64,000 nucleotides of DNA from Flintibacter muris (GTDB lineage: Bacteria > Bacillota > Clostridia > Oscillospirales > Oscillospiraceae). The position numbers were made by a program, and so were the translations under genes. The stretch lies in assembly GCF_943192995.1 (NCBI RefSeq), contig NZ_CALPCP010000008.1, positions 1 to 64,000 on the forward strand, read 5' to 3'. The notes under the pieces are model-generated. The model did no database searches. It saw only the letters and a program-made list of their open reading frames with translations, and had not been told where the DNA came from. Position 1 is the first letter of the stretch, and every line of letters begins with the position of its first letter. This document shows positions 7,692 through 16,337 of the stretch, piece by piece.

Positions 7692-8846
7692 TTACAGAAT
7701 CTGCAGTGACTTATCCATAACGGTGAGATACTCAAAGCCGTCTTTCGTAACCACGATACTGTCGCCCACACGGCCAGCCACACCATTGTCCAAAGACACG
7801 GCTCCGTCTACGGCAAAGGTCATACCCTCCTCCAGAATGGTATCATCATCCACCCGCAGCTCAGGCTTCTCCAGACGGGAATAACCAACGGAGCGACCGG
7901 TACGGTAACAAATGCCATAGCCCTGATCGGCATAGTACTGCGCAGAGGCTTTATGCACATCAGACGCCTTAACGCCGGGACGAATCATTTCCAGAGCAAT
8001 CTTCTGTCCTTCAAGCGCCTGATAGTAAACCTTCTCCTCCTCCTTGGTGCAGCTGCCAATGAAGTACTGCCGGTCAAACCCCACCTTCATCTGCTTAAAC
8101 TCCGCCAGGTTGCAGAAACACATATAGACGGAATCTCCCTTATTTACCGGTTTAATGCTGGCACGCTTGTGTACCATGTGCATATTGGGACCGGTCTGAA
8201 GGATCTGAAGATCATGTGTTATAGGAGAGTAAAACGCATTTACACCAGACTGATCTTCAGCGAGCAATTCGGCATATTTACGGGTACCGCCATTGATGAT
8301 AGCCAGAGCGATCTCATACTCAGGTACACCGGCGGCAATGCAGTCACGGGCGGCCTGACACATGGCCACAGCTACCTGACCGGCCTTACGCATAATGACA
8401 ATCTCATCAGGGCTCTTGACCATTCGCTGACGGCACATGATGCCATATACATCCACAACCTTAACCTCCGGGAACTGCTCTGCCAAAAAGCTGCCCAGCA
8501 CAGGATGGGTCTTGTGGACCTCCAGGCCCACAGTCTTCTTGCCGCGGACCGCATCCTTAATGTAGCCACGCCACTCCTCACCGATCCCGTCGGTCCAGGG
8601 CAGAAGCCTTTCAACCCAAGTCATGGCCCGCCCCATGTTCTGCTCCAAGCTGGGGATGACCACACTAATCTCACCTTCCTGCGGAATAATCGCAATGGTG
8701 GGGCGGCCAAAATCCATACCCAGATAATCATGGATGCCGGTAAAGTAGTACACGCTGTCGGGATCCATAACCAAAACCACATCAATGTTTTGTTCAGTCA
8801 TGCTCTTTTGCAGGTCTTTAACCTTAGACTGCATACGATTAAACAT
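7692..8846 (-). CDS. M24 (creatinase/prolidase-fold) protein lacking metal ligands
   Basis: A 384-residue protein with the creatinase N-terminal domain (about 1-140) and the pita-bread M24 catalytic fold (about 150-380). In aminopeptidase P and prolidase five residues bind two metals. Here the matching places appear changed: the first Asp position reads VYMCFC, the GHGxG histidine is replaced in RTGRSVGY, the EPG glutamate reads FAVDGA, and the last ligand reads GRVGDS. Creatinase, a metal-free member, also lacks the set. The protein may therefore hydrolyse a C-N bond without metal rather than act as a peptidase. It lies 37 bp downstream of the amidotransferase gene. The fold is clear and the reaction open. 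Confidence 0.8.
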   Translation of the reverse strand: MFNRMQSKVKDLQKSMTEQNIDVVLVMDPDSVYYFTGIHDYLGMDFGRPTIAIIPQEGEISVVIPSLEQNMGRAMTWVERLLPWTDGIGEEWRGYIKDAVRGKKTVGLEVHKTHPVLGSFLAEQFPEVKVVDVYGIMCRQRMVKSPDEIVIMRKAGQVAVAMCQAARDCIAAGVPEYEIALAIINGGTRKYAELLAEDQSGVNAFYSPITHDLQILQTGPNMHMVHKRASIKPVNKGDSVYMCFCNLAEFKQMKVGFDRQYFIGSCTKEEEKVYYQALEGQKIALEMIRPGVKASDVHKASAQYYADQGYGICYRTGRSVGYSRLEKPELRVDDDTILEEGMTFAVDGAVSLDNGVAGRVGDSIVVTKDGFEYLTVMDKSLQIL

Positions 8847-8882
8847 AAATTTTTACTCCTTTACAAAATAATGTCTATCTTA

Positions 8883-9506
8883 TTAAAGATTTAAATAATT
8901 TTTCAAAATCGTCTGTCCAGCACCGAACTGTTCGTTAGCCCACTCGGGGTGGAACTGCAGACCAAAGACGGGAGATCCCTTTTTCTGTATGCCATGGATT
9001 TGGCACACATCGCCGTAGGCAACTCGCTCAAAGCCCTCTGGGATTCTCTTTATCTCATCCCGGTGCATACAGTTACAAAAGAACGGGGATTCCAGCCCCT
9101 GGAAGAGAGGACACTTGTTATCCTCAAAAATGCGGATGAAACCGGATTCCACAATGTCAATGTCATCACAGGGTATCATTTTATCCATTCCGCTGCCATT
9201 AGCGATGCCCAGCAGTTGATGTCCTGCGCAGATACCCAGAGTGGGAGCGGTGACATGGCGGAGATACTCCAGCTCAGAGCTGTAGGAGGAGAGAATCTCC
9301 TCCATGGACCAGTGATGGGTCACGCGTCCATAAAGGACTGTGTGTGTAGGAGCAATCTTCTGTACAGTTTCTTCATTGAGCTGACTGTGATGAATCACAG
9401 TCACTTCAATACCGGGCTGCGCCCGCTCCAACGCGCGCCTGAGATAGGGAATCCAACCCATATCATCAGCGTCACGTTCATTATTGACCAATAAAACGTG
9501 GCTCAT
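8883..9506 (-). CDS. Class I glutamine amidotransferase-like protein
   Basis: A 207-residue stand-alone GATase1 domain. The nucleophile is Cys93 in GICAGHQL and the catalytic pair is His186 and Glu188 in FGLQFHPEW, so the triad is complete. I start at ATG 9506 (MSHVLLV) because GGAGGAAG stands just before it; an upstream TTG-initiated frame to 9527 has no such signal. It has no synthetase partner domain, so it may hydrolyse a gamma-glutamyl or amide bond in a catabolic substrate, as gamma-Glu-putrescine or peptide hydrolases of this fold do. It lies between the opine-dehydrogenase-like and M24 genes on the same strand. Confidence 0.8.
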   Translation of the reverse strand: MSHVLLVNNERDADDMGWIPYLRRALERAQPGIEVTVIHHSQLNEETVQKIAPTHTVLYGRVTHHWSMEEILSSYSSELEYLRHVTAPTLGICAGHQLLGIANGSGMDKMIPCDDIDIVESGFIRIFEDNKCPLFQGLESPFFCNCMHRDEIKRIPEGFERVAYGDVCQIHGIQKKGSPVFGLQFHPEWANEQFGAGQTILKNYLNL

Positions 9507-9539
9507 AACTTCCTCCTGTTTGGTCAAGTGTTTGAAAAC

Positions 9540-10778
9540 TCAGGCCAGCACGCCCTCATTCAAATAAGCCAGCAGATTCTCCTTGGACATATTGCCAATG
9601 CCCAGATAGTCCAGGGTGTAGCGGCTGTCCTCAAAGAAACTCTTTTTGTGCATGGCGCCGGCCAGGACAATCATGGAGTCGATGATAGGAGTGGGCACAC
9701 CGTACTGCACGCCCAGGTCGTGGTAGATCTTGCAGCCGATGGGCACATCCTCGGTCATGTAACGGTGATGGATGGTGTTGGGGCCGGTGTTGCCCTCGTT
9801 GGAGGGCTGATCCAGCGGGAAGACCACATTGTCGTTGCCGTTCTCGTCCAGGCCCATGTACTCCTGGGTCAGCACGCTGCGGCGAGAGAAGAACATCTCA
9901 TACTTGTACTCAGGACAACCCACGCCGATGGCTTTGGCCAGGGCAATCTCCTCATTGTAGAACTGATACTGCACCTCGCAGATGGAGGGGCAAAGGCCGT
10001 GGGAATACATGGAATAAGAGGTCTTATCGTGGCCGCAGAAGATAACGCCCCAGTTCTCCATGGTGGACACGCCCAATACAGTGGCGGGAACGTGAATGAC
10101 GGGATTGACGTTGGCAAAGTCAACATCCAGGATGGTGTTGGCCTTGGAGGGACCATCGCCTTGAGTTACAGCGTCCATACAAGGAAGATACTTGGAAGCC
10201 TCCAGGAAGTCATCGGTGTCTTTCATAGGAAGAGCCGCGCCCCGCAGGGTGATGGCGCGGTACTTGGCGCTGACATGGGGGAACTGGAACTTACCGATGG
10301 ACTCGATTCGGGTCCCATAGGGAGCGGAAGACCAGCCGCCCACGATGACCTTCTTGGTGCAGCCCATTTCACGCATCAGGCGGCGCAGAAGCAGGCAGCC
10401 GAAGTTGTCGGCGAAGACGTTGACCACCTGACCATCCTCCAGGTGAGGGATCAGGGCCCGGAAGGTGGCCTCGTGGCCCCAGGAGCCCATAGCGACGACG
10501 ATATGGCCCGCACCCTTCACGGCGGCGGCGATGTCGCTGGTCACCAGGTCGAAGAAGGCCCGCCCGGAGCGCTCAAAGCAGTACTTGTTGCGTTGAACGC
10601 CATCCAGAAGGATACCGGTCTTTTCCACGTCCTTCAGGGAACTGGCGGCGAAGGGCATGGCGTCATAGAGGCGGACCTCCTTGCCGGCCAGCTTCATGTC
10701 AGCCGCGCAGGTCTTGCCCACGGCGCCCCCGCCCAGTACCGCGACGGGCATGTCCTTCAAATACTCCATTTTACTCAT
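9540..10778 (-). CDS. Opine (octopine/nopaline) dehydrogenase family protein
   Basis: A 412-residue NAD(P)-dependent dehydrogenase. Enzymes of this family join or cleave an amino acid and a 2-oxo acid through a secondary amine. The N-terminal Rossmann motif is VAVLGGGAVGKT (residues 12-23). The C-terminal helical domain holds the family signature NPVIHVPATVLG, in which the His is the catalytic residue of octopine dehydrogenase. It is first in the island operon and lies behind a promoter overlapped by a long inverted repeat next to the divergent LysR gene. In a catabolic operon with an importer, oxidation of an opine-like compound is the simplest reading, but the substrate is unknown. RBS AAGGATGAAGTGAG precedes the ATG. 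Confidence 0.85.
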   Translation of the reverse strand: MSKMEYLKDMPVAVLGGGAVGKTCAADMKLAGKEVRLYDAMPFAASSLKDVEKTGILLDGVQRNKYCFERSGRAFFDLVTSDIAAAVKGAGHIVVAMGSWGHEATFRALIPHLEDGQVVNVFADNFGCLLLRRLMREMGCTKKVIVGGWSSAPYGTRIESIGKFQFPHVSAKYRAITLRGAALPMKDTDDFLEASKYLPCMDAVTQGDGPSKANTILDVDFANVNPVIHVPATVLGVSTMENWGVIFCGHDKTSYSMYSHGLCPSICEVQYQFYNEEIALAKAIGVGCPEYKYEMFFSRRSVLTQEYMGLDENGNDNVVFPLDQPSNEGNTGPNTIHHRYMTEDVPIGCKIYHDLGVQYGVPTPIIDSMIVLAGAMHKKSFFEDSRYTLDYLGIGNMSKENLLAYLNEGVLA

Positions 10779-10834
10779 GGCTCACTTCATCCTTTCACAG
10801 TTGCAATTTTTAGGGAATAACGGCATTGGTCTGT

Positions 10835-10872
10835 TTACAAATTCAGTATATTGTGTTAATATCAATTTGTAA
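10835..10872. promoter_or_regulatory. Probable LysR operator
   Basis: A perfect inverted repeat TTACAAATT / AATTTGTAA with a 20-base spacer lies in the 150-bp gap between the metabolic operon and its divergent LysR gene. Its arms overlap the -35 and flank the -10 of the minus-strand promoter. Confidence 0.7.
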
Positions 10873-10873
10873 A
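10845..10873 (-). promoter_or_regulatory. Promoter of the island metabolic operon
   Basis: Minus-strand TTTACA (10873-10868) and TATACT (10850-10845) with 17-base spacing, about 65 bases upstream of the opine-dehydrogenase-like gene. Confidence 0.6.
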
Positions 10874-10928
10874 GCGAATAGATTAGATGATAGTAATTTG
10901 ATTTTTCGATTAAACGGGAGGATGGCTT

Positions 10929-11831
10929 ATGGATGAGCGCACACTTCGCGCATTTACAAAAGTAGCGGATTTACAGAGTTTTACAAAAGCCGCGGCCGAA
11001 CTCGGCTATGTGCAGTCCACCGTCAGCAATCAGATCCAGCAGTTGGAATGCGAACTGGGATTTCCACTGTTTGACCGAATTGGCAAAAAAATATACTTGA
11101 CCTCTCTTGGCCAAGAATTTCGCTCCTATGCCGATTCGATTTTAGAAAGCATACATCAATCTGTCATGTTAGGAAAGTCGGCCAGGGAAATACACGGTGT
11201 TATGCGTGTGGGCGTTTTGGAATCGCTGTTGTTCAGCACGTTGGTCGATATATTGCCGTATTATGCCCGCCAATGGCCCAATATTGAGATTCAAATTAAA
11301 ATGGGCCGGACAAAGGATCTCTTAAAGTGGCTTAGGCTAAACCAATTAGATATGGTTTATCTGTCTGACGACTTAAATTCTGATCCGGATTTTTTCTGTG
11401 CCCATCAGCATGAGGAGACGCTTGCTTTTGTGTCCGGCCCTAACCACGAACTGGCCGGTCACGAGCAAATCACCGTGGAGGAATTTTTTTCGCATCCTCT
11501 GGTCGTGACAGAGCGCTCCGGCATCGTTTATCGAAAACTGCAAAGCCTTGCGCATTCTTGCGGGATGCTGCCTAAAAATTCACTGGTGGTGGACAACACA
11601 AAAGCGATTGCTGAAATATTAAAAAGCAGTGAGGGCCTGTCTTTCCTTCCCGAATATTCAGTCAGACGCGATATAGAGAACCGTGCCCTGGTAAAATTGA
11701 ACGTCAACGTCGCACCGCAAATTTATTTCAGTCAAATCATTTACCACCGCGGAAAGTGGATGGCGCCATTTATGGAAGGCCTTATAGATTTGGTTCGATG
11801 GTCAAAAATGGCTCCAGGGGTATCTTCATAA
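10929..11831 (+). CDS. LysR-family transcription regulator
   Basis: A 300-residue regulator with the winged helix-turn-helix at residues 5-63 (FTKAAAELGYVQSTVSNQI, then FPLFDR) and a periplasmic-binding-like effector domain behind it. Such proteins usually activate a divergent operon when a pathway compound binds. GGGAGG lies ten bases before the ATG. The gene is transcribed away from the five-gene metabolic operon, and the shared 150-bp gap holds a perfect 9-20-9 inverted repeat over the operon promoter, so it is very probably the island's own regulator. Confidence 0.9.
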   Translation: MDERTLRAFTKVADLQSFTKAAAELGYVQSTVSNQIQQLECELGFPLFDRIGKKIYLTSLGQEFRSYADSILESIHQSVMLGKSAREIHGVMRVGVLESLLFSTLVDILPYYARQWPNIEIQIKMGRTKDLLKWLRLNQLDMVYLSDDLNSDPDFFCAHQHEETLAFVSGPNHELAGHEQITVEEFFSHPLVVTERSGIVYRKLQSLAHSCGMLPKNSLVVDNTKAIAEILKSSEGLSFLPEYSVRRDIENRALVKLNVNVAPQIYFSQIIYHRGKWMAPFMEGLIDLVRWSKMAPGVSS

Positions 11832-12572
11832 ATTTTACCGCTTCAATATGCCAGGAAGTGTGCAGCCAATATGTGGTATCCAATGGCTTCGGCAATCGCA
11901 ACGAACGACGAGATTAACCGAGGGGGCGAAAGGAAAGCAGGATAAATGCGTGCCGCCTTGTGGGCGTCCCGCAGGTTCACACCGTCCCGCAGTGCGGGCC
12001 GGGGAACGGATATACGGGGGCTTTTAGCGAAATATCATCATCTTTTCTGAACTTCTGTGCAAATGGTCATGTGACGTCAAATACAGGGACCAGCTCCCGC
12101 TTTGACGTCTTGTTTGCCGTGACGCTTACGGCGGCAACGAATTCGGCGGGGTCAACAGCGGCTCAGCTAAAAAATTCCCGGCTTTGCCGCAAAGGTAAGA
12201 ATCTGAGACTTCGGTGTAGTGCAGAGAAAAGGAAGATACCAACAACCCAGTGAATCCCCCGCGTTTCGCGCTGTGGACCGCTGTGTGCGGGTTGGCTGGG
12301 GGGACAGCCCCCAGGTCCCAGCCGGAGATCAAAGCCATGTGTAGAGGCTTTGTAAGCGACTTTCAAAGAAAGCAAAAGGTTGGAATATTCAGCCATGAAC
12401 TGCACCAGCGTTACCAAAGAGAATAAGGCGAAGTGGTATGCAGATTTTGATACGCAGGAAACAAAGAGAACCCCATCCCGGCAAATGATAAGTTTCTGAT
12501 AACTCTACCCCGATCCCCTGGCTATTGGACCGGAGCTGTGGTATGTTGTGTCGCTGAATGGAGGTGATACAA
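11832..12572. other. Gene-poor, degenerate stretch before the integrase
   Basis: 740 bp with no convincing gene. Short plus-strand frames (11960-12253; a 34-codon frame from ATG 12394, MNCTSVTKENK) look like decayed pieces of a mobile element. There is a strong hairpin near 12294-12312 (CTGGGGG / CCCCCAG). GC is higher than in the metabolic genes. An excisionase would be expected here but I cannot identify one. Confidence 0.4.
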
Positions 12573-13730
12573 ATGGCAAAACGCAGAGCCAATGGCGAGG
12601 GCAGTATCCGAAAGCGGTCGGATGGTCGATGGGAAGGCCGCTACACCGCCGGACGGGACCCGGAAACCGGTAAGACCGTCTACAAAAACGTCCTCGGAAA
12701 GACCCAGGCGGAGGTAAAAACGAAACTGAAGCAGGCGCTCCAAGAAAATGCGGAGGTAGATACCCTCAAGGCGGCGCAGTACACAGTCGGGCAGTGGATG
12801 GACGTCTGGTTCGAAAATTACGCCAAAATCAAAGTGCGGCCCTCCTCCCACCAGACCTATCGGGGCTATATCGACAATCACATTAAGCCCAACATCGGGA
12901 ACATCAAACTGAACAAACTGACCACCCTGGATCTGCAAAAGCTCTACAAAAAGCTGCTGTCCAGAGGCAGAATAGAACGAATTGAGACCAAAGGGCAGCC
13001 GAAAGGCCTCAGCCCCAAGACGGTGCGGAACATCCACCAGGTCATTTCCTCTGCAATGGACTTCGCCAGGAGCCAGAAGCTGATAGCCGTCAACCCCACA
13101 GACGGCTGTGCTCTGCCAAAGCTGGAGCACCGGGAGATGAAGACACTCCCGGTGGAGCAGCTGGCCTCCTTCCTGCGGGAAGCCAAGGAGAGCGGAGTGT
13201 TCGAGATGTACTATATCGAACTGGCCACGGGGCTGAGGCGGGGAGAACTCCTCGGGCTGAAATGGGAGGATATTGATTTGGAGCAGGGCACCCTCCGGGT
13301 TCAGCGGCAGGTCTCCAGAATCAATGGGGAGGTGGTGGAGGCCCCGCTGAAAACAAAAAATTCCTACCGCGCCATCTCCCTGGGAGCGGACGCGCTAGGA
13401 ATCCTGAAAGAGCAAAGGAAGAAATGCGGCGACAGCGAGTATGTGTTCCCGTCCACGACAGGCGGACCAATCTCGCCGGACAGCGTGATCCAGATGCTAC
13501 ACCGAGTGCTAAAGCGTGCAGGACTGCCTAAAGTGAGATTTCATGACCTGAGACACACATTTGCCACAGTAGCCCTGCAAAACGGAGTGGACATCAAGAC
13601 GGTCTCTGGGATGCTGGGGCACTACTCAGCGGGCTTCACGCTGGACACTTACGCCCATGTGACCACGACAGCACAGCGGGAGGCGGCGAAAACGATGGGC
13701 AGCGTCCTCTCTGGTGCTCTCCAGCCCTGA
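12573..13730 (+). CDS. Tyrosine recombinase / integrase of the island
   Basis: A 385-residue integrase of the Tn916/phage type. The N-terminal arm-binding domain begins RRANGEGSIRKRSDGRW, a core-binding helical domain follows (about 65-165), and the catalytic domain shows all active residues: Arg in TGLRRGE, Lys in LKTKNSYR, HDLRHTFA, the LGHYS His and the nucleophile Tyr in DTYAHV. I start at ATG 12573 because a near-perfect GGAGGTGAT precedes it; the frame runs five codons further up. The gene ends about 120 bp from the tRNA-fMet it presumably uses as target. It looks intact, so the island may still excise. Confidence 0.92.
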   Translation: MAKRRANGEGSIRKRSDGRWEGRYTAGRDPETGKTVYKNVLGKTQAEVKTKLKQALQENAEVDTLKAAQYTVGQWMDVWFENYAKIKVRPSSHQTYRGYIDNHIKPNIGNIKLNKLTTLDLQKLYKKLLSRGRIERIETKGQPKGLSPKTVRNIHQVISSAMDFARSQKLIAVNPTDGCALPKLEHREMKTLPVEQLASFLREAKESGVFEMYYIELATGLRRGELLGLKWEDIDLEQGTLRVQRQVSRINGEVVEAPLKTKNSYRAISLGADALGILKEQRKKCGDSEYVFPSTTGGPISPDSVIQMLHRVLKRAGLPKVRFHDLRHTFATVALQNGVDIKTVSGMLGHYSAGFTLDTYAHVTTTAQREAAKTMGSVLSGALQP

Positions 13731-13748
13731 ACGCTCCAGGTTCCCGTA

Positions 13749-13770
13749 TGGGTCAAAATATGGGTCAGAA
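13749..13770 (+). promoter_or_regulatory. Putative integrase arm-binding repeat, right
   Basis: Partner of the repeat at 4494-4515 (20 of 22 bases identical, same orientation), lying just after the integrase stop codon and inside the right end of the island. Confidence 0.55.
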
Positions 13771-13814
13771 AATAACCGCAAAAATAAAGCGCACGAAAAA
13801 GTTCTGGAAAACAG

Positions 13815-13852
13815 TGAAAGCCCTCGGATTTCAAAGGAAATCCGAGGGCTTT
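13815..13852. terminator. Bidirectional terminator between integrase and tRNA
   Basis: A perfect 15-bp stem (AAGCCCTCGGATTTC and its complement) with a four-base loop followed by TTTTGG on the plus strand. It ends the integrase transcript and, in reverse, could end the tRNA transcript. Confidence 0.8.
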
Positions 13853-13928
<76 letters not shown>

Positions 13929-13983
13929 TTATTAAGTTTTCGCGTCCCCCGGTGCTGCCCCGGAGGGATTGGTAGCTCTAAGA

Positions 13984-14022
13984 GTTATGAGCCCGACGAG
14001 CTACCAATTGCTCTACCCCGCG
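13984..14022 (-). pseudogene. Truncated duplicate: 5' half of tRNA-fMet
   Basis: These 39 bp are identical to 13890-13928, i.e. the tRNA-fMet 5' end through the anticodon loop, but the 3' half is missing. The break lies in the anticodon loop, exactly where the 46-bp attachment repeat ends. An 11-base match to the D-arm on the opposite strand (about 13968-13978) could fold onto it. It is probably the scar of an earlier insertion or recombination. Confidence 0.85.
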
Positions 14023-14025
14023 ATA

Positions 14026-14112
14026 TGGTGCCGGAGACCGGGGTCGAACCGGCACGGGATCGCTCCCACGGGATTTTAAGTCCCGGGCGTCTGCCAATTC
14101 CGCCACTCCGGC
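14026..14112 (-). tRNA. tRNA-Leu (TAA)
   Basis: An 87-nt class II tRNA with encoded CCA, acceptor stem GCCGGAG / CTCCGGC, the long variable arm expected for leucine, and anticodon loop CTTAAAA (anticodon TAA). It precedes tRNA-fMet in the same transcript. Confidence 0.95.
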
Positions 14113-14143
14113 ATGGGTGGCTTCCGGTCTTAGATGCTAGACT

Positions 14144-14172
14144 AGTCTAGCACAAATCAGATTGTCTGTCAA
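14144..14172 (-). promoter_or_regulatory. Promoter of the tRNA-Leu/tRNA-fMet unit
   Basis: Minus-strand TTGACA (14172-14167) and TAGACT (14149-14144) with 17-base spacing, about 32 bases before the tRNA-Leu 5' end. Confidence 0.8.
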
Positions 14173-14355
14173 GAAAATTTTTTCGACATTCTCTTTAAAA
14201 ATGGCAGATGGATGAGGAACCCGGCAATTTCACGAAAAGGGCTTGCGGGGGATTATATTCTGTGCTAAACTTAACGGCATAAATTTAACGGAATAAATTG
14301 GTAACTAAAAGAGAATAAGGGCAGCATTACATGCGCTGAAAGGGAGACAAGCAAA

Positions 14356-15053
14356 ATGACGGACTTGGAGCTGAGAAAAGCGGCCTCTGAGAATCGAGGC
14401 CCAGTTCAGGGATAAAACCATACCGGATGAGGAAATTATTCTTCAAATTAAGGAGATGCCTGAGCTTGTCCATACAAAGTGTCTGTCGGGCTCAAATCTG
14501 TTTCTTGATGCGGTACTTGGCGGCCGGTTCCCGGTGGCGATGGCCCTGAGCGATATGGAGGCGGATATCCATTGGACAAACGAGGCCAGCAGGATTCATG
14601 GGAACGCCTTAAAAGTGGCCCATACTCCCCGGCAGGCGGAGCAGCTGCTGGCCCTGGGCCTGAAGATTGAGCGGAACCTGCTGTTCTCCAAACCGATTGA
14701 AAACCCCGCCGTTGTGGCGGCGGAGCACAACGACGCGCCCATGCTGCTCTACTGGCTGGCAAAGCAGAAGGAGGTTTTCGCGGACGACGGGGAATATATC
14801 CAGGCGCTTTACTATGCGGCCATGGAAATGGTGTCCATGATGAATCAATACTAATATGCTCTCCTGCGTCATGGCTCATGACGAGCTGTTCCCGATTCTC
14901 AAGGACATCTATTCCCGAGTTGAGCATGTCAGCTCCATCCGTTTATATCTCCGGGCGATGGGGCACATTGACGACGAGGGCCTGGACGCCAGAAAAAAGG
15001 AGCTGCGGAAGGTATTGAATACACGCAAAAAGGAACTGTCCTCAGCGCTATAA
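14356..15053 (+). pseudogene. Frameshifted gene, possibly ankyrin-repeat-like
   Basis: Three successive reading frames together look like one protein of about 230 residues. The first (ATG 14356 behind GGGAG, MTDLELRKAASEN) stops after 19 codons. A +1 shift gives a frame running through 14456-14854, whose middle (RQAEQLLALGLKIERNLL, then PAVVAAEHNDAPMLLYWL) resembles helical ankyrin-type repeats. A further +1 shift gives 14856-15053 (MAHDELFPILKDIYSRVEH). A strong terminator follows. It is either a decayed gene or two small genes; the frame-to-frame continuity makes decay more likely. Function unknown. Confidence 0.55.
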
Positions 15054-15062
15054 TTTTTCGAT

Positions 15063-15107
15063 GATTGGGGGGCGTCTTTGGGGCGGCCCCCCAATTTTGT
15101 CTTTTTT
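15063..15107 (+). terminator. Hairpin terminator
   Basis: ATTGGGGGGC and GCCCCCCAAT form the stem, followed by TTTGTCTTTTTT, just after the pseudogene. Confidence 0.8.
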
Positions 15108-15164
15108 GATAAACTGCGGCCCTTTTGCTCCATATATTGGGGCATATTTTTTAAAAATCCCAGT

Positions 15165-15193
15165 TGACTTTTTCAAACTATTGCACTACTATG
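15165..15193 (+). promoter_or_regulatory. Probable his operon promoter
   Basis: TTGACT (15165-15170) and TACTAT (15188-15193) with 17-base spacing; TATGAT three bases on is an alternative -10. The leader before hisZ is only about 65 bases, too short for a T-box. Confidence 0.55.
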
Positions 15194-15266
15194 ATAAAGT
15201 AAAATGAAAGAAGCACCGCACCGCCGCCTCTGTGGCAGATAAACGCAGTGCGGGAGGAGGAAGACC

Positions 15267-16331
15267 ATGGAACCATCGCGCACCGAACAGGTGGTACAGC
15301 AGCTGCGGGAGCTGTACCGCCGTTATGGATACACGCAATACAAAATGAGCAAATTTGAGCCCTACGACCTCTATGTCCACAACAAAAGCTTTCTGGTCAG
15401 TGAGGACATCCTCACCTTTACCGACGCGGACGGGCGGCTGATGGCTTTAAAGCCGGATGTGACTCTCTCCATAGTCAAAAACGCCAAGGAGGGAGCGGGG
15501 CTGCAAAAGGTCTATTACTGCGAAAATGTGTACCGCACCTCCCCCATGACCCGGGGATTTCGGGAGATCATGCAGACCGGGCTGGAATGCGTGGGGGAGA
15601 TCGACCTGGTGGCTATGGGCGAGGTGCTGCTGCTGGCTGCTAAAAGCCTGGAGACAATCAGCGGCGACTATCTGCTGGATGTGAGCCACCTGGGCTTTGT
15701 AGCCGGACTGCTGGACAGCGCCCAGGTGGCGGAGGAGTGCCGGGCCGGACTTTTGAAGCACATGGAAGAGAAGAACGTCCCCGCTCTGGGAGTCTACTGC
15801 CGGGAACTGGGGCTGGACCCGGAGGCGTCGGAGGATCTGTGCCAGCTCACCGCGCTCTACGGCCCGCCCGCCCAGATGCTGCCTGTGCTGGAGGAGATGG
15901 TCCGGGGAGAACGGATGGAGCTGGCCCTGGCCGAGCTGCGGGATGTGTGCTCCCTGCTCCCTGAGAGGCATCTGCGGCTGGACTTCTCCATTGTCAACAA
16001 CATGGACTACTACAACGGCTTTATTTTCCGGGGCTATCTGCCCGGACTGCCCAGCGGGGTTTTGTCCGGAGGGCGGTACGACAATCTGCTCCACCAGATG
16101 GGCCGGGGGGACGGAGCCATTGGCTTTGCCGTATATATGAACCTGCTGGAGCGGCTGGAGGGGACGCGGGAGCGCTACGACGCCGACATGCTGCTGCTCT
16201 ACGACGACAAAACTCCCGTCCCCGCCGTGCTGGAGGAGGCGGAGCGCTGCCGCCAGGGGGGCCAGAGCGTCCGGGTGGAGCGCCAGAGGCCGGAGGGGCT
16301 GTCCTTCCGGGCGGTACGGAAGGTGGGGTGA
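15267..16331 (+). CDS. hisZ: ATP phosphoribosyltransferase regulatory subunit
   Basis: A 354-residue histidyl-tRNA synthetase paralogue that does not charge tRNA but forms the hetero-octamer with short HisG, making the first enzyme of histidine synthesis active and feedback-sensitive. The class II fold is recognisable in KMSKFEPYDLY, the motif 2-like stretch FREIMQTGLECVGE, and the late block GGRYDNLL. It is first in the operon, with GGAGGAGG before the ATG. It is slightly shorter than many HisZ (about 390), the C-terminal end being brief. Its presence agrees with the short HisG encoded next. Confidence 0.93.
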   Translation: MEPSRTEQVVQQLRELYRRYGYTQYKMSKFEPYDLYVHNKSFLVSEDILTFTDADGRLMALKPDVTLSIVKNAKEGAGLQKVYYCENVYRTSPMTRGFREIMQTGLECVGEIDLVAMGEVLLLAAKSLETISGDYLLDVSHLGFVAGLLDSAQVAEECRAGLLKHMEEKNVPALGVYCRELGLDPEASEDLCQLTALYGPPAQMLPVLEEMVRGERMELALAELRDVCSLLPERHLRLDFSIVNNMDYYNGFIFRGYLPGLPSGVLSGGRYDNLLHQMGRGDGAIGFAVYMNLLERLEGTRERYDADMLLLYDDKTPVPAVLEEAERCRQGGQSVRVERQRPEGLSFRAVRKVG

Positions 16332-16337
16332 GGGCAG

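Noticed and set aside
11960-12253. A 97-codon plus-strand frame before the integrase
   Set aside because: No ribosome site or recognisable domain, and the opposite strand is equally open; it looks like decayed element DNA.
14024-15266. A T-box or other leader controlling the his operon
   Set aside because: Only about 65 bases separate the likely transcription start from hisZ and no T-box sequence (GGGUGGNACCGCG) is present.
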